A DNA stretch of 64,000 bases from Vreelandella sulfidaeris. GTDB taxonomy: Bacteria; Pseudomonadota; Gammaproteobacteria; Pseudomonadales; Halomonadaceae. A program made the translations under genes and the position numbers. The stretch spans positions 1,054,001 to 1,118,000 of the forward strand of contig AP019514.1 in the NCBI GenBank assembly GCA_007182875.1, in the 5' to 3' direction. The notes below the pieces were generated by a model, which saw only the letters and a list, made by a program, of their open reading frames with translations, did no database searches and was not told the DNA's origin. Shown in pieces: positions 29,250 to 44,931 of the stretch (positions within the stretch are counted from its first letter, which is position 1; every line of letters begins with the position of its first letter).

Positions 29250-30848
29250 TTAGCCAAACTGGTTCATGGTGTTATCTTTGCCACCAGCCTTGAGCGCGGC
29301 GTCACCGTGGAAAAACTCTTTATGGTCATCACCGATATTGGAGCCCGCCATATCCTGGTGGCGTACCGTGGCGATACCCTGGCGAATTTCCTGGCGCTGT
29401 ACGCCTTTTACATAAGCCAGCATACCTTCGTCGCCGAAGTAGCCTTTCGCCAGGTTGTCGGTAGACAGGGCGGCCGTATGGTAGGTCGGCAGGGTGATTA
29501 AGTGGTGGAAAATGCCCGCTTCGCGAGAAGAGTCGCGCTGGAAATTGCGCGTCCATTCATCAGCCAACTGGCCAAGTTCGGTGTCGTCGTATTCGGCACT
29601 CATTAGCTTGTCACGCTGGTAAGCCGAGACATCTTTACCCTCTTCCTGCCACGCATCGAATACCTGCTGACGGAAGTTCAGCGTCCAGTTGAACGACGGT
29701 GAGTTGTTATAAACCAGTTTGGCATCCGGTACGACATCGCGAATCCGGTTAACCATGCTGGCGATTTGGCCAACGTGGGGCTTTTCGGTTTCGATCCACA
29801 GCAGGTCTGCGCCGTTTTGCAGGCTGGTGATGCAGTCAAGAATCACGCGGTCTTCGCCAGTACCTGGTTTGAACTGGTATAGGCCTGACGCGAGGCGCTT
29901 GGGTTTAACCAGTTTGCCGTTCTGCTTGATGACCACGTCGCCGTTATTGATATCGGCAGCGTTTTCAATCACATCGCCATCCAGGAAGCTGTTGTACTGA
30001 TCGCCCAGATCGCCTGGCTCATTGGTGACGGCAATTTTTTGCGTTAAACCAGCACCGAGCGAGTCGGTGCGCGCCACGATAACGCCATCTTCAATGCCGA
30101 GTTCCAGAAAGGCATAACGTACAGCGTTGATTTTGGCGAGGAAGTCCTCATGGGGTACGGTGACTTTACCGTCCTGGTGTCCACATTGCTTCTCGTCAGA
30201 AACCTGGTTTTCCAACTGGATGCAGCAGGCACCCGCTTGGATAAACTTCTTGGCCAGCAAGTAAGTGGCTTCTGCGTTACCAAAGCCTGCGTCAATATCA
30301 GCAATAATCGGCACGATATGGGTTTCATAGTTATCGATTTTGCTGATCAGTTCCTGCTCTTTGCCGCTATCGCCAGCCTCTTTGGCTTCATCGAGAGCAC
30401 GGAACAGATGGTTAAGCTCCCATGCGTCAGCTTGCTTTAAGAAGGTGTAGAGCTCTTCGATCAGGTTGGCGACAGAGGTTTTTTCGTGCATTGACTGATC
30501 AGGCAGCGGGCCGAACTCAGAGCGAAGCGCAGCGACCATCCAGCCAGAAAGATAAAGGTAGCTACGTTTAGTGGTGCCAAAATGCTTTTTAATCGAAATA
30601 AGCTTCTGCTGACCAATAAAGCCATGCCAGCAACCCAGCGACTGAGTGTACTGTGCGGTATCAGCATCGTAAGCAGCCATGTCTTCGCGCATTACCTTGG
30701 CGGTGTAGCGAGCAATGTCCAAGCCGGTGTGAAAGCGGTTTTGAGCGCGCATACGAGCGGCGTATTCAGGTTTAATAGCTTCCCATTTGCCAGCTTGTGC
30801 TTCGCGCAGTTGCGCCATGGCTTTGATATCTTCGAGCAGTCCTGACAT
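29250..30848 (-). CDS. aceA: isocitrate lyase
   Basis: Intact ~532-residue enzyme cleaving isocitrate to succinate and glyoxylate, the first glyoxylate-shunt step. The long form resembles pseudomonad AceA. The catalytic Cys is in EKQCGHQDGK, metal and substrate residues are in IIADIDAGFGNAEATYLL, and VIVARTDS and KLVYNNSPSFNWT follow. ATG 30848 follows GAGGGT; an in-frame codon at 30884 is not needed. Single gene, no malate synthase nearby. It shares its substrate with the monomeric Icd encoded 7 kb away. Confidence 0.95.
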   Translation of the reverse strand: MSGLLEDIKAMAQLREAQAGKWEAIKPEYAARMRAQNRFHTGLDIARYTAKVMREDMAAYDADTAQYTQSLGCWHGFIGQQKLISIKKHFGTTKRSYLYLSGWMVAALRSEFGPLPDQSMHEKTSVANLIEELYTFLKQADAWELNHLFRALDEAKEAGDSGKEQELISKIDNYETHIVPIIADIDAGFGNAEATYLLAKKFIQAGACCIQLENQVSDEKQCGHQDGKVTVPHEDFLAKINAVRYAFLELGIEDGVIVARTDSLGAGLTQKIAVTNEPGDLGDQYNSFLDGDVIENAADINNGDVVIKQNGKLVKPKRLASGLYQFKPGTGEDRVILDCITSLQNGADLLWIETEKPHVGQIASMVNRIRDVVPDAKLVYNNSPSFNWTLNFRQQVFDAWQEEGKDVSAYQRDKLMSAEYDDTELGQLADEWTRNFQRDSSREAGIFHHLITLPTYHTAALSTDNLAKGYFGDEGMLAYVKGVQRQEIRQGIATVRHQDMAGSNIGDDHKEFFHGDAALKAGGKDNTMNQFG

Positions 30849-31202
30849 GAGCTTACCCTCTTTGGTCTGGAGTGTGTTTCGCAAATCAGCACTTGCTTAT
30901 GCTGCACCTGCGAAGCTGTGTTTAGCATCATTGAATTCTGTGGCTGTGTCTCTAGCCTTATCGTCTCTTAACCAATCGTCTTGGCGCCCAGACACAGCAT
31001 GACTAGAGATACCTGCTACAGCGTTGCAGGCTAGGTGTATCGACCCAATCGCCTTAACGCTGCAATGCAATAACTATCCACGAGGATGGCGCATTCAACA
31101 ATTGACACTTCGGGTCACAGGGGGTTGTAACCCGACTACAGCGAGGGGAGAAAACGGTGGGTTTGTGTAGTGGTTTTCGTCAGAGGGGGGTTATAAGAGG
31201 GC

Positions 31203-31226
31203 ATAAAAGCACTGCCAAAGCAGTGC
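31203..31226 (-). terminator. terminator of the rluE-to-GNAT cluster
   Basis: AGCACTGC (about 31207-31214) pairs perfectly with GCAGTGCT (31219-31226) around four bases. On the minus strand the stem is followed by TTTT. It lies downstream of the GNAT gene beyond the structured repeat. Confidence 0.7.
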
Positions 31227-31255
31227 TATGTCTTTAAGAGCAGTCGGATCTGAAC

Positions 31256-31333
31256 AGCTCTCTGCGGGGGCGCTGTGAACCCTTCCATGGGCGCTACTTT
31301 CGCCATCCAGGGCGAAAGACCCCCGCTCAAGCT
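31256..31333. repeat. three-way-junction structured element, REP-like
   Basis: Outer stem: AGCT plus GCGGGGG (31264-31270) pairs with CCCCCGC (31320-31326) plus AGCT. Inside are two hairpins, CCC-TTCCAT-GGG (31280-31291) and CTTTCGCC (31297-31304) with GGCGAAAG (31311-31318). The cloverleaf-like fold and intergenic place suggest a dispersed repeat of this genus. No second copy occurs in the window. Confidence 0.6.
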
Positions 31334-31349
31334 AATTCCGATCCTGCTT

Positions 31350-31790
31350 TTAGTTAACTTGTAATGGAGTAAGCGAAAGCGTCATTTCTCGGTGAGGGAT
31401 GCCCGCATCCAAAAACTCATCGCCGTGGGCAACAAAGCCCAGCCGCTCATAAAACGCCAGCGCTTGCACCTGCGCGCTGAGGGCCACCTGGGAATGGCCC
31501 GCATGGCGGGCCGCCTCAATGGCGGCTTGCATAAGCAGTACGCCAATGCCAGTGCCACGGGCGTTGGCAAGCACCGCGACTCGGCCAATATGTGCGTCGG
31601 GCAGCAGGCGCGCAGTGCCTACTGGCTGCCCATCAAGCATGGCCAGAAAGTGCTGGCACTCGGGGTCCAGCCCGTCCCACTCCTCTTCCTGTGGCACGTT
31701 CTGCTCATCGATAAACACCTTGCGGCGGATCTCGCTGGCCGCCGGGCCGAGTGTCTCCCAGTCACCAACACTGATGTGGGTAATCGCCAT
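31350..31790 (-). CDS. GNAT-family N-acetyltransferase
   Basis: Intact 146-residue acetyltransferase of the ElaA/YjcF-like type. VFIDEQNVPQEEEWDGLD is typical of this subgroup. The acetyl-CoA loop is IGRVAVLANARGTGIGVLLM, followed by AFYERLGFVAHGDEFLDAGI. Substrate unknown. Its ATG overlaps the roxA stop (TAATG), so the two are coupled. Last gene of the minus-strand cluster. Confidence 0.88.
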   Translation of the reverse strand: MAITHISVGDWETLGPAASEIRRKVFIDEQNVPQEEEWDGLDPECQHFLAMLDGQPVGTARLLPDAHIGRVAVLANARGTGIGVLLMQAAIEAARHAGHSQVALSAQVQALAFYERLGFVAHGDEFLDAGIPHREMTLSLTPLQVN

Positions 31791-32980
31791 TAATACGCCT
31801 CGTCGTCATCACCTTCATCGCCCATAAAGCCTAAGCTGCCGGTATTGACCAACTGTGTAATAAGCGCCGCTGCACCATCAAGTTCCAGCTCGTCGGCGTA
31901 GAGCGGGGCGGTGTCGGCGAGGCGTTGAGCTAGTTCAGGCGAGCAGGCGTGGCCATCACCATCGACGAATAGGGTGGTGCCGCTGGCGTCGTGTCGCCAA
32001 GCAAAGCGTGAGCCAGGCATATGATAGAGCGGTTCGCCCTCTTGTAGTTGAGCAACAAGCGCCGTTTCGGTTAGCGGCGTTTCAAGCGGTACCACTTGAT
32101 CGACATATTTAGGCTGGGTCATTACCCGGCCAAACCACTGGGCGATTTGGGTTGGGTTATCAAGCGTCGACATAATTAGCTGCCGCATACGTTCAACGGC
32201 AGCGTCGTCCAGCTCGCCGGTATGCTGAGCAGGCGCCATACCTGCATCACTGTAACGCTTTGAGGCAGGAAGCTGCTCGCCCAAGTAGTCCGCGTAAGAG
32301 GTAATAGCTTCGTCGGCGGAAGGTGCGCGGAAGCCAACCGAGATGGTCATGCAATCATCGCTCTGGCTAACGCCGTGATGCGCCCAGCCGGGGGGAAGAT
32401 AAAGCATGTCGCCTGGGTCAAGTACCCAGTCGGAGTCAGGCTCGACAGTGAATTCTTTCAGAATACGTAGATCAATGCCTGAGATAATCGGTGCATCTTC
32501 CCTCAGTCTGCCTCCCAATTGCCAGCGGCGGTGACCGCTGGCTTGGAGTAAAAGACATCGTATTGGTCGATATGTGCGCCCACATTACCACCGGGAGGTG
32601 CATAGCTGATCATTACGTCATCGAGCCGCCAGCGCGGAAGGAAATCAAACTCATCCATTAGCGCAGCCACCGAGGGGGACATAATGGTCCACCGCCTGAA
32701 CCAGTAAGCTCCAGTTGGTTTCTGGTAGCCGCTCGAAGGTGGCTTCATCGAAGGGGCCGTGGGAGACCTGCCAAGGGCCATCCGGGCCGTCTTCCTCTAC
32801 CAAACGTGCCTCTACGCCAGGTTCGCAAGCGAGCCCCGCCAGCTCATCCGCCTCGATGGGGCTAATGAAATCCGGTATTGCGCCACGAATCAGCAGCGGC
32901 TTTTGCTGCCAGTAATTGGCCAGGAAGTCTGCAGCGGTGAGATCGCCCAGCAAGGTTAGCGGCTTATCGTGATGGTTCAT
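31790..32980 (-). CDS. roxA: ribosomal protein uL16 arginine hydroxylase, RoxA/YcfD type (frameshifted)
   Basis: Fe(II)/2-oxoglutarate oxygenase of the JmjC/cupin_4 class, ~396 residues, hydroxylating uL16. Metal ligands are the His and Asp of GAHIDQYDVF and the distal His of WAHHGVS; DPGDMLYLPPGWAHH is a family hallmark. ATG 32980 (MNHHDKPLTLL) follows AGGA. Frameshifts near 32685 (DHYVPSVAALMDEF) and near 32545 (DVFLLQASGHRRWQLGG). Located after purB, as often seen in gammaproteobacteria. Confidence 0.88.
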
Positions 32981-33015
32981 GGCGTATCCTGGTGTCGTGG
33001 TCACAGCAATTGAAA

Positions 33016-34448
<1,433 letters not shown>

Positions 34449-34507
34449 TCAACGTAAAAGCTAGTCGAGAACATGTCGGTCGAGATGAGACGAGAGAACG
34501 GGCGCAG

Positions 34508-35144
34508 CTAGCTGAGGCTATCGAGCGCACGGCGCAGCGCTTTGCGCTGGAATACCAGCTTCCAGCGACGCCCGCCTTGCTGGTGCCACAATAACCCAAA
34601 GCGAATACCCGCCATTAAACAGGCCCGCACGCGCTCGGGCATCATGCGACTTTGCAGCAGCGATGGGTCGCCTTGCACCACGATCCGGGTTTTAAAAGTG
34701 GAGATCGTCTCTTGATACGCCTCTCCTAGGCTAGCAATCACATTTTCATGGGTAGTGCCGAAGTGCTCGGCCTGGCCTTGAATACGGATTAGTTGTTGGC
34801 CGAGCGAATCCATCATGTCGCTATTAGTACGTAGCTTATTCATCAGCAGGAGTAGCGAAAAGCCGTAGCGAAGTACGACGGGGTTCGCCTGCTTACGTCC
34901 CACCAGCGCTTCTAAAGTATCCAGACCACGGCGTAAATTATTGGGATGCCCACCATAGATAGCTTCAAAGCTTTCGGGGTTGGTATCCACCGTGGCTTCA
35001 ATCAGTGTTTCCCAGGCGCGCGGGTCGACCTGACCCGTGCGGGCGAGTTCGTCAACCAGACTGGCGGCTTGAAAGACACCTGCCAGGGCTAGTGCCTGGC
35101 GGGCTGCTGGCGAGTCGGGGCGCGATGAATCGGGGTCGTCGGAT

Positions 35145-35148
<4 letters not shown>
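34508..35148 (-). CDS. hflD: HflD homologue (DUF489; frameshift at start)
   Basis: ~213-residue helical protein of the HflD family, a lambda CII-interacting membrane-associated protein in E. coli; its native job is unclear. Markers are [43 protein letters not shown] and [20 protein letters not shown] 35148 overlaps the mnmA stop (ATGA). One base is missing right after ATGAA; adding it gives [14 protein letters not shown]. Sits between mnmA and purB as in E. coli. Confidence 0.88.
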
Positions 35149-36813
<1,665 letters not shown>

Positions 36814-36817
<4 letters not shown>

Positions 36818-37423
36818 AATGGCTTCCTGCGTTTGGCGGTGGGCCGTGCTCGTTGTCGGGAGTGCGTATTGGCAGGCCGGGGGCGTGTAGTGTTTCTTTG
36901 CGCCACTCGCCAGGCATTAAATCGTCTAACCGCCAGGGGCCAATCGCCATACGAATCAAACGCAGCGTGGGAAAGCCGACATGCGCGGTCATGCGCCTTA
37001 CTTGGCGGTTACGGCCTTCGCTGATGGTTAGCTCCAGCCAACTGGTCGATGGGTGCCGCTTGGGGTCGATGGCCGGTTGGCGCGTTGCGGTAACGGGTGG
37101 CGCTATCCTGCGCGCCTTGGCTGGCTGTGTTGGGCCGTCTTTAAGCACAATGCCCTGGCGTAGCGCCTTTAGTGCTGCGTCATCTATGTGTCCTTCGAGC
37201 TGGGCCCAGTAGGTTTTGGGCTGCTTATGGCGCGGGTGAGAGATGCGGTGAATCAATTCGCCGTCATCGCTGAGCAGCAGCAGACCTTCAGAATCGTAGT
37301 CAAGCCGCCCGGCAGGATAAATATCTTTACATCAATATAGTGAGCCAGCGTTTGGCGTCCTTCGCGGTCACTAAACTGGCTCAATACGTGAAAAGGCTTG
37401 TGCAATAAATAGAGGTTGCTCAT
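36814..37423 (-). CDS. rluE: 23S rRNA pseudouridine(2457) synthase RluE (frameshifted)
   Basis: RsuA-family pseudouridine synthase, ~203 residues. Start MSNLYLLHKPFHVLSQFSD, catalytic Asp in AGRLDYDSEGLLLLSDDG, then HPRHKQPKTYWAQLEG and SEGRNRQVRRMTAHVG. Frameshifts near 37335 (VKDIYPAGRL needs one A) and near 36830, where one A in CCAAAC gives HGPPPKRRKPL and a stop overlapping the nudJ ATG. Divergent from icd, as in E. coli. Confidence 0.9.
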
Positions 37424-37477
37424 GACATCTCGTTACTCTTTGCCCTTGGCGTATAGGTACATCCCTCATGCGCATGA

Positions 37478-39835
<2,358 letters not shown>

Positions 39836-39862
39836 CAGCGAACTCTTTGGTGAGGCCTGTCA

Positions 39863-39891
39863 CCCCCGTCCGCTTGGCGGGCGGGGGTTTT
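39863..39891 (+). terminator. rho-independent terminator of icd
   Basis: CCCCCGTCCGC (39863-39873) pairs with GCGGGCGGGGG (39877-39887), with one G-T wobble, followed by TTTT. Confidence 0.88.
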
Positions 39892-40066
39892 ATGTCTTTG
39901 CAGTGTGATATTTTGAACTTTCCATGAACCCTTGCTGATCGTGGGCGTCTTAGAAAGGAGTCTTTTACCTAGACCCTTTTATCGGTCAGCTTTGAGACAA
40001 CCAACCGTGCTGCTTATGTCCAACCTAGAGAGTTCATATTGGGTCAATTTGCCTGCTTATGCGGGA

Positions 40067-40391
40067 ATGACGCGACCTGATATGCCCGATGAAGATGATG
40101 ATATAGCGGTGCAGCCGGCGGAACCAGCGCTGGCGCAACCGCCACTTTATAAGGTAGTGCTTCATAACGACGATTACACGCCGATGGAATTCGTCATTGA
40201 AGTACTGCAAGGTTTTTTCAACATGGATAGCGAGACGGCCGTCCAGGTCATGCTCGCGGTACATACACCAAGGAAAGGGCACTTGCGGCGTGTTTACTCG
40301 CGATATAGCGGAAACCAAAAGTTACCAGGTAAACGAGTACGCCCGGGAGTGTGAGCATCCGTTAATAAGTGATATTGAGGCTGCCAATTAA
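40067..40391 (+). CDS. clpS: ClpA adaptor ClpS (frameshifted)
   Basis: Small adaptor (~108 residues from [12 protein letters not shown]) delivering N-degron substrates to ClpAP. The type-1 N-degron pocket is [18 protein letters not shown]; the tail reads [27 protein letters not shown]. One frameshift near 40270 ([11 protein letters not shown], one base extra). The start is uncertain: 40067 is chosen for family length, but the frame is open upstream to 39932 and a more distal start is possible. clpA follows 140 bases on. Confidence 0.9.
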
Positions 40392-40531
40392 AAACGTTGA
40401 GAAATAATTGGTGGTGAGGCTTGCAACCGTGCCATTTGTACCCGATGTTGAGAGTATTGATCGATTAAACTGATCCGACGTCAAGCCCTAGGTGGCGATA
40501 CGCCCTAGGTAGTAGCGAAAAGGGGACTGCC

Positions 40532-42809
40532 ATGCTGAGCAAAGAACTTGAAATGACCCTGAACACGGCCTTTACCGTGGCGCGCTCCAAGCGCCATGAG
40601 TTTATGACCGTTGAGCACCTGCTGCTAGCGTTGCTGGATAATGCCTCAGCGGTAGACGTACTGAAGGCCTGCGGGGCTAACCTCGACAAGCTGCGGTCCG
40701 ATCTGCAGGATTTTATTAACTCGACTACCCCGCTGATCCCAGAAGGTCAGGGTGATCGAGAAACACAGCCTACGCTTGGTTTCCAACGCGTTTTACAGCG
40801 TGCGGTATTCCACGTCCAGTCATCTGGTAAAAGCGAAGTATCCGGCGCAAATGTGCTGGTAGCCATCTTCTCCGAGCAGGAGAGTCAGGCGGTTTACTTC
40901 CTTAAACAGCAAAGTGTCGCCCGTGTTGATGCGGTTAATTATATTGCCCACGGTATCTCTAAAGTGGCTGGGCACGGTCCGTCACCTTCCCCGTCTTCAT
41001 CTGAAAGCGAAGACGCAGAAGAGGGCGGCAGTGAAGGCGCTGCGCATCCGCTTACCGGCTACGCCACCAATTTGAATGAACAGGCGCGGCTAGGCAAAAT
41101 TGATCCGCTGATTGGTCGCGATCATGAGCTTGAGCGCGTAGTACAAATTTTGGCGCGGCGGCGTAAAAATAACCCGCTGTTGGTGGGTGAGGCAGGCGTG
41201 GGTAAAACCGCGATTGCCGAAGGCCTGGCCAAGCGTATTGTGGAAGAAGACGTACCCGACGTGATTGCCGATGCGGTGGTCTACTCACTGGATATGGGCG
41301 CGCTGCTTGCTGGTACGAAATACCGCGGGGATTTTGAAAAGCGCCTTAAGAGCCTGCTGGGCGAGCTTCGTAAACAGCCTAACGCCGTGCTTTTCATTGA
41401 TGAAATCCATACCGTCATCGGTGCGGGCGCCGCTTCCGGTGGTGTAATGGATGCGTCGAACCTGCTCAAGCCGCTACTCTCCTCGGGCGAGCTGCGCTGT
41501 ATTGGCTCGACAACATTCCAAGAATTCCGCGGTATCTTCGAGAAAGATCGCGCCCTGGCACGCCGCTTCCAAAAGTGGATGTGTTGGCGCCGTCTGTGGA
41601 TGACACCATTAAAATCCTCAAAGGCTTGCGTTCACGCTTTGAAGAGCACCACGAGCTCAAATATACCGACGGCGCGTTAGAAAGTGCGGCGCGTTTGGCA
41701 GATCGCTACATCAATGATCGATTCCTGCCCGACAAGGCAATTGATGTGATTGATGAGGCGGGTGCGCATCAGCGTCTGTTGCCGCCGGAAGTGCGTGCCA
41801 AAACGATCGACGTTGAGCAAGTGGAAGCCGTGGTGGCGTCGATTGCGCGTATTCCGCCGAAGAGTGTTTCAAGCTCCGATCGCAAGCTGCTTGAAAAGCT
41901 CGACCGTGATCTGAAAATGCTGGTCTTTGGTCAGGGATGAAGCGATTGATAGCCTTTCTGCGGCCATTAAGCTTTCGCGGGCAGGGCTTAAGTCGCCTGA
42001 CAAACCCGTCGGTAGCTTCCTGTTTGCCGGGCCGACAGGTGTGGGTAAAACCGAAGTGGCCAAGCAGCTTGCGCATATCATGGGCATTGAACTGGTGCGC
42101 TTTGATATGTCCGAGTACATGGAGCGGCACACCGTATCACGCTTGATTGGTGCGCCTCCTGGCTACGTCGGTTATGACCAGGGTGGTCTGTTAACCGAAG
42201 CGGTTACCAAGCAACCTCACTGTGTGCTGCTGTTGGACGAGATTGAGAAGGCGCATCCAGAAGTCTTTAACCTGCTGTTGCAGGTCATGGACCATGGCCG
42301 CTTGACGGATAATAACGGTCGCGAAGCCGACTTCCGCCACGTTATCGTCATCATGACTTCTAACGCCGGAGCTGAGCAGGCATCGCGTCGTTCGATTGGT
42401 TTCCAGCATCAAGACCACTCAACCGATGCGATGGAAGTGATTCGTCGCACCTTCTCGCCCGAGTTCCGCAACCGTTTGGATGGCATTATCCAGTTCCATG
42501 CGTTACCGGTCTCTGTGGTACGCAATGTGGTCGACAAGTTCTTGATCGAACTGCAGGCGCAACTGGATGAGAAGCGTGTTCAACTGGATGTGGACGATAT
42601 GGCGCGGGATTGGCTGGCCGACAAAGGTTACGATCCTGACATGGGTGCACGCCCAATGGCGCGCCTCATTCAAGAGAAGCTGAAGAAGCCATTAGCCGAA
42701 ATGATATTGTTTGGCGAGTTGGCAGAGCACGGCGGTATTGTTCACGTCAGCCTGGAAGAGGGGGGAATTACACCTTTCTACAGAAGCTGAAATGGCCGAT
42801 GCGCCCTGA
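40532..42809 (+). CDS. clpA: ATP-dependent Clp protease ATPase subunit ClpA (frameshifted)
   Basis: ~759-residue AAA+ unfoldase of ClpAP. Clp_N repeats ([14 protein letters not shown]...), acidic Ser/Glu linker, D1 Walker A GEAGVGKT and [11 protein letters not shown]2 Walker [22 protein letters not shown], and IGF-like loop. ATG 40532 follows AAGGGGA. Frameshifts near 41570 ([15 protein letters not shown]), 41933 (FGQDEAIDSL) and 42770. After the last one the true C-terminus is [14 protein letters not shown] with stop 42807-42809, inside a hairpin. Confidence 0.95.
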
Positions 42810-42899
42810 AAAGGGCGCTAAGACCGCCTGAGCCAACCACCTAATTATAGTGGTTGCCGTAAACGCAGCGCCCTGTCTTCGACGGGGCGTTGTTGTTTT
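42801..42899 (+). terminator. hairpin at the clpA stop and downstream terminator
   Basis: GCGCCCT-GAAA-AGGGCGC (42801-42818) forms a perfect hairpin that includes the clpA stop codon. A second stem, CGCCCTGTC (42869-42877) with GACGGGGCG (42881-42889), has a T-rich tail and is the likely terminator. Between them CAACCAC and GTGGTTG form a third stem. Confidence 0.75.
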
Positions 42900-42931
42900 A
42901 GCGAGAGCAACGTTAGCGCGTACAGTCGTGT

Positions 42932-43150
42932 TTAGCGCGAGCGGTAAACGATACGGCCTTTGGAGAGATCGTAAGGCGTCAGCTCTACTTTTACCTTATC
43001 CCCAGTCAGAATGCGGATATAATTTTTGCGCATTTTGCCGGAGATGTGAGCGGTAACAACGTGACCGTTTTCCAGCTCAACACGAAACATGGTATTCGGA
43101 AGGGTATCGACGATGACGCCTTCCATTTCAATATGATCTTCGCGTGCCAT
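42932..43150 (-). CDS. infA: translation initiation factor IF-1
   Basis: Intact 72-residue OB-fold protein binding the 30S A site. Sequence [19 protein letters not shown] through [17 protein letters not shown] to [12 protein letters not shown] is typical of IF-1. Convergent with clpA; bpt and aat lie upstream on the same strand. Short of any frameshift. Confidence 0.98.
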   Translation of the reverse strand: MAREDHIEMEGVIVDTLPNTMFRVELENGHVVTAHISGKMRKNYIRILTGDKVKVELTPYDLSKGRIVYRSR

Positions 43151-43280
43151 ATAGGCATTTCCTCACTGATGAGTTAGTAATATCACAATCGGTTAGAATT
43201 TGAGTGCTGCTAGGTAAGCGCTCAAGAAACAGCGCTATATTGTGCCGTAAGCCCGCCGTCAAGGCAAAAAGCTGACGTGT

Positions 43281-44014
43281 TTAACGAATTAACTGTCGCC
43301 AATGGCGCCCATCGAGCATTTCCAGCGGCGCAAAAGCCTGTTTATATCGCATCTTACGGCACTCTTCGATCCAATACCCTAAATATAGGTGCGGCAGCGC
43401 TTTTTCTCGGCAGAGCTCAATGAGCTGAAGAATAGCAAAGGTGCCTAATGAGCGCTTATCCAGCTCTTCACTAACGGCAAAAATGTGTAAATTGCCGAAA
43501 GCCCGTGCTCCAGTTGGTCAAACGCAGCTACCCCGATCAAGTCGTCGTCAAGGTACATTTCCATAAGATGCGCATAGGGCTCATCAAGGGTAAGAAAGGT
43601 GCGGTACTGCTCACGGCTAGGTGGATACATATCCCCGTCGGCGTGGCGTTGGTGAATATAGTCAGCATAAAGTGCATAGTGACGTGACGCAAAGTGAGCG
43701 GGCATGATGCGGATATTAATATCAGCATTGCGCCGCCAGATTTTACGCTGAGTGCGATTGGCTGCAAACTGTTCAACCGGAATGCGCACCGATCTGCAGG
43801 CGTCGCAGCCTTCACAGTGAGGGCGATAAAGGTGGCGCCCGCTGCGCCGAAATCCTAACAAGGCCAGCGAGTCATAGACCCCAGGCACGGGCGACTCCTG
43901 AGGGTCGAGAAACAACGTCGTTGCTTCCCTGCCGGGTAGGTAGCTACAAGCATGAGGCACGGTAAGGAAGAAGCGCAAATCCCGCACCGGGCGACGCGGC
44001 GTGTTACTGCTCAC
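43281..44014 (-). CDS. bpt: aspartate/glutamate leucyltransferase Bpt (frameshifted)
   Basis: Aminoacyl-tRNA-protein transferase of the ATE family, ~244 residues, adding Leu to N-terminal Asp/Glu to create N-degrons. Start GTG 44014 ([16 protein letters not shown]) follows GGAGG. Markers are [18 protein letters not shown], the Cys pair [15 protein letters not shown], and the C-terminal [19 protein letters not shown]. One frameshift near 43480 ([15 protein letters not shown]). The frame is open upstream to 44092, but that start would overlap aat. Confidence 0.9.
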
Positions 44015-44057
44015 AGCTTGCCTCCTCGTTATAAAAAATGGTTGAAACAGAATGAAT

Positions 44058-44800
44058 TCATCCCTTTGCGTTACCCTCGGCGGCAATCGCATTCAACCAG
44101 AGCGACGCGGGAACAGCCGGGGCCTCAATGGATGATAAGGTGAACGCCTTGTCGGGCAACCAGTCCTTAAGATAGTTGATGAATGCCTCGCGGGCGACTG
44201 TAATAGCGCCCAGGCTAGCTAAGTGGGGGTATGCATTTGGCAGTCGATGAGTTTGCCGCCATGTTCACGCATGGCTCTGGCTAGGTGTGCCAGTGCCACC
44301 TTAGAAGCATCGGGTACACGGGAAAACATTGATTCGCCGAAAACACCGGGCCCATGGCGATGCCATACAGTCCGCCTACCAAGTGACCGTCTTGATGAAT
44401 TTCAATACTGTGGGCAATGCCCAGCGTATGTAGCAGGCTGTAGGCGTCGTGCATTTCGTCAGTAATCCAAGTACCAGCCTCCCTCACCACGTGGTGCAGC
44501 ACAGGCTTGAATAACATGGTTGAAGTGTTGATCCAAGGTGACATGAAAGCCACCATGGCGAATTCGTTTTGTTAGACTACGACGCTGCTTAAATTGTTCA
44601 GGTAGGAGTATCATGCGCGGGTCAGGGCTCCACCATAAAATGGGGTCGTCATCGCTGAACCATGGAAATATTCCTTGCCGGTAGGCTTCTACCAGCCAGG
44701 CGGAAAGCTCTCCACCGGCAGCCAGCAGGCCGTTGGGAGAATTCAGGGCCCTAGATGTAGATGGAAAGCTAGGATATGGCGAGGAAAGCCAAGGTAGCAT
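44058..44800 (-). CDS. aat: leucyl/phenylalanyl-tRNA-protein transferase (frameshifted)
   Basis: ~247-residue enzyme placing Leu or Phe on N-terminal Arg/Lys for ClpS-ClpAP degradation. Markers: [56 protein letters not shown] and [20 protein letters not shown] 44800 follows AGGAGC. Frameshifts near 44480 (REGGTWI) and near 44330 ([15 protein letters not shown]). It ends [10 protein letters not shown], 43 bases before bpt, so the two transferases form one operon. Confidence 0.92.
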
Positions 44801-44931
44801 TATTTGCTCCTGATACGACGTTCTTGTACTGAGCGCTTAACGAGAGGCTCTGTGACGGCGAAAGGATGCTCGGTATCATGCAAACTCGCAAGTGGATTAA
44901 AGACGCCATTGAGGTGTAAAGGGAGACTCGC

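Larger units (their letters stand above)
30849..31349. other. 501-bp intergenic region upstream of aceA
   Basis: It contains the aceA upstream region (30849-31100), a terminator hairpin for the minus-strand cluster (31203-31226) and a structured repeat (31256-31333). No coding sequence is recognisable. A G-rich stretch lies at 31120-31200. Confidence 0.6.

Noticed and set aside
44015..44092. N-terminal extension of bpt starting at 44092
   Set aside because: It would overlap the aat 3' end, and the GTG at 44014 has an ideal GGAGG.
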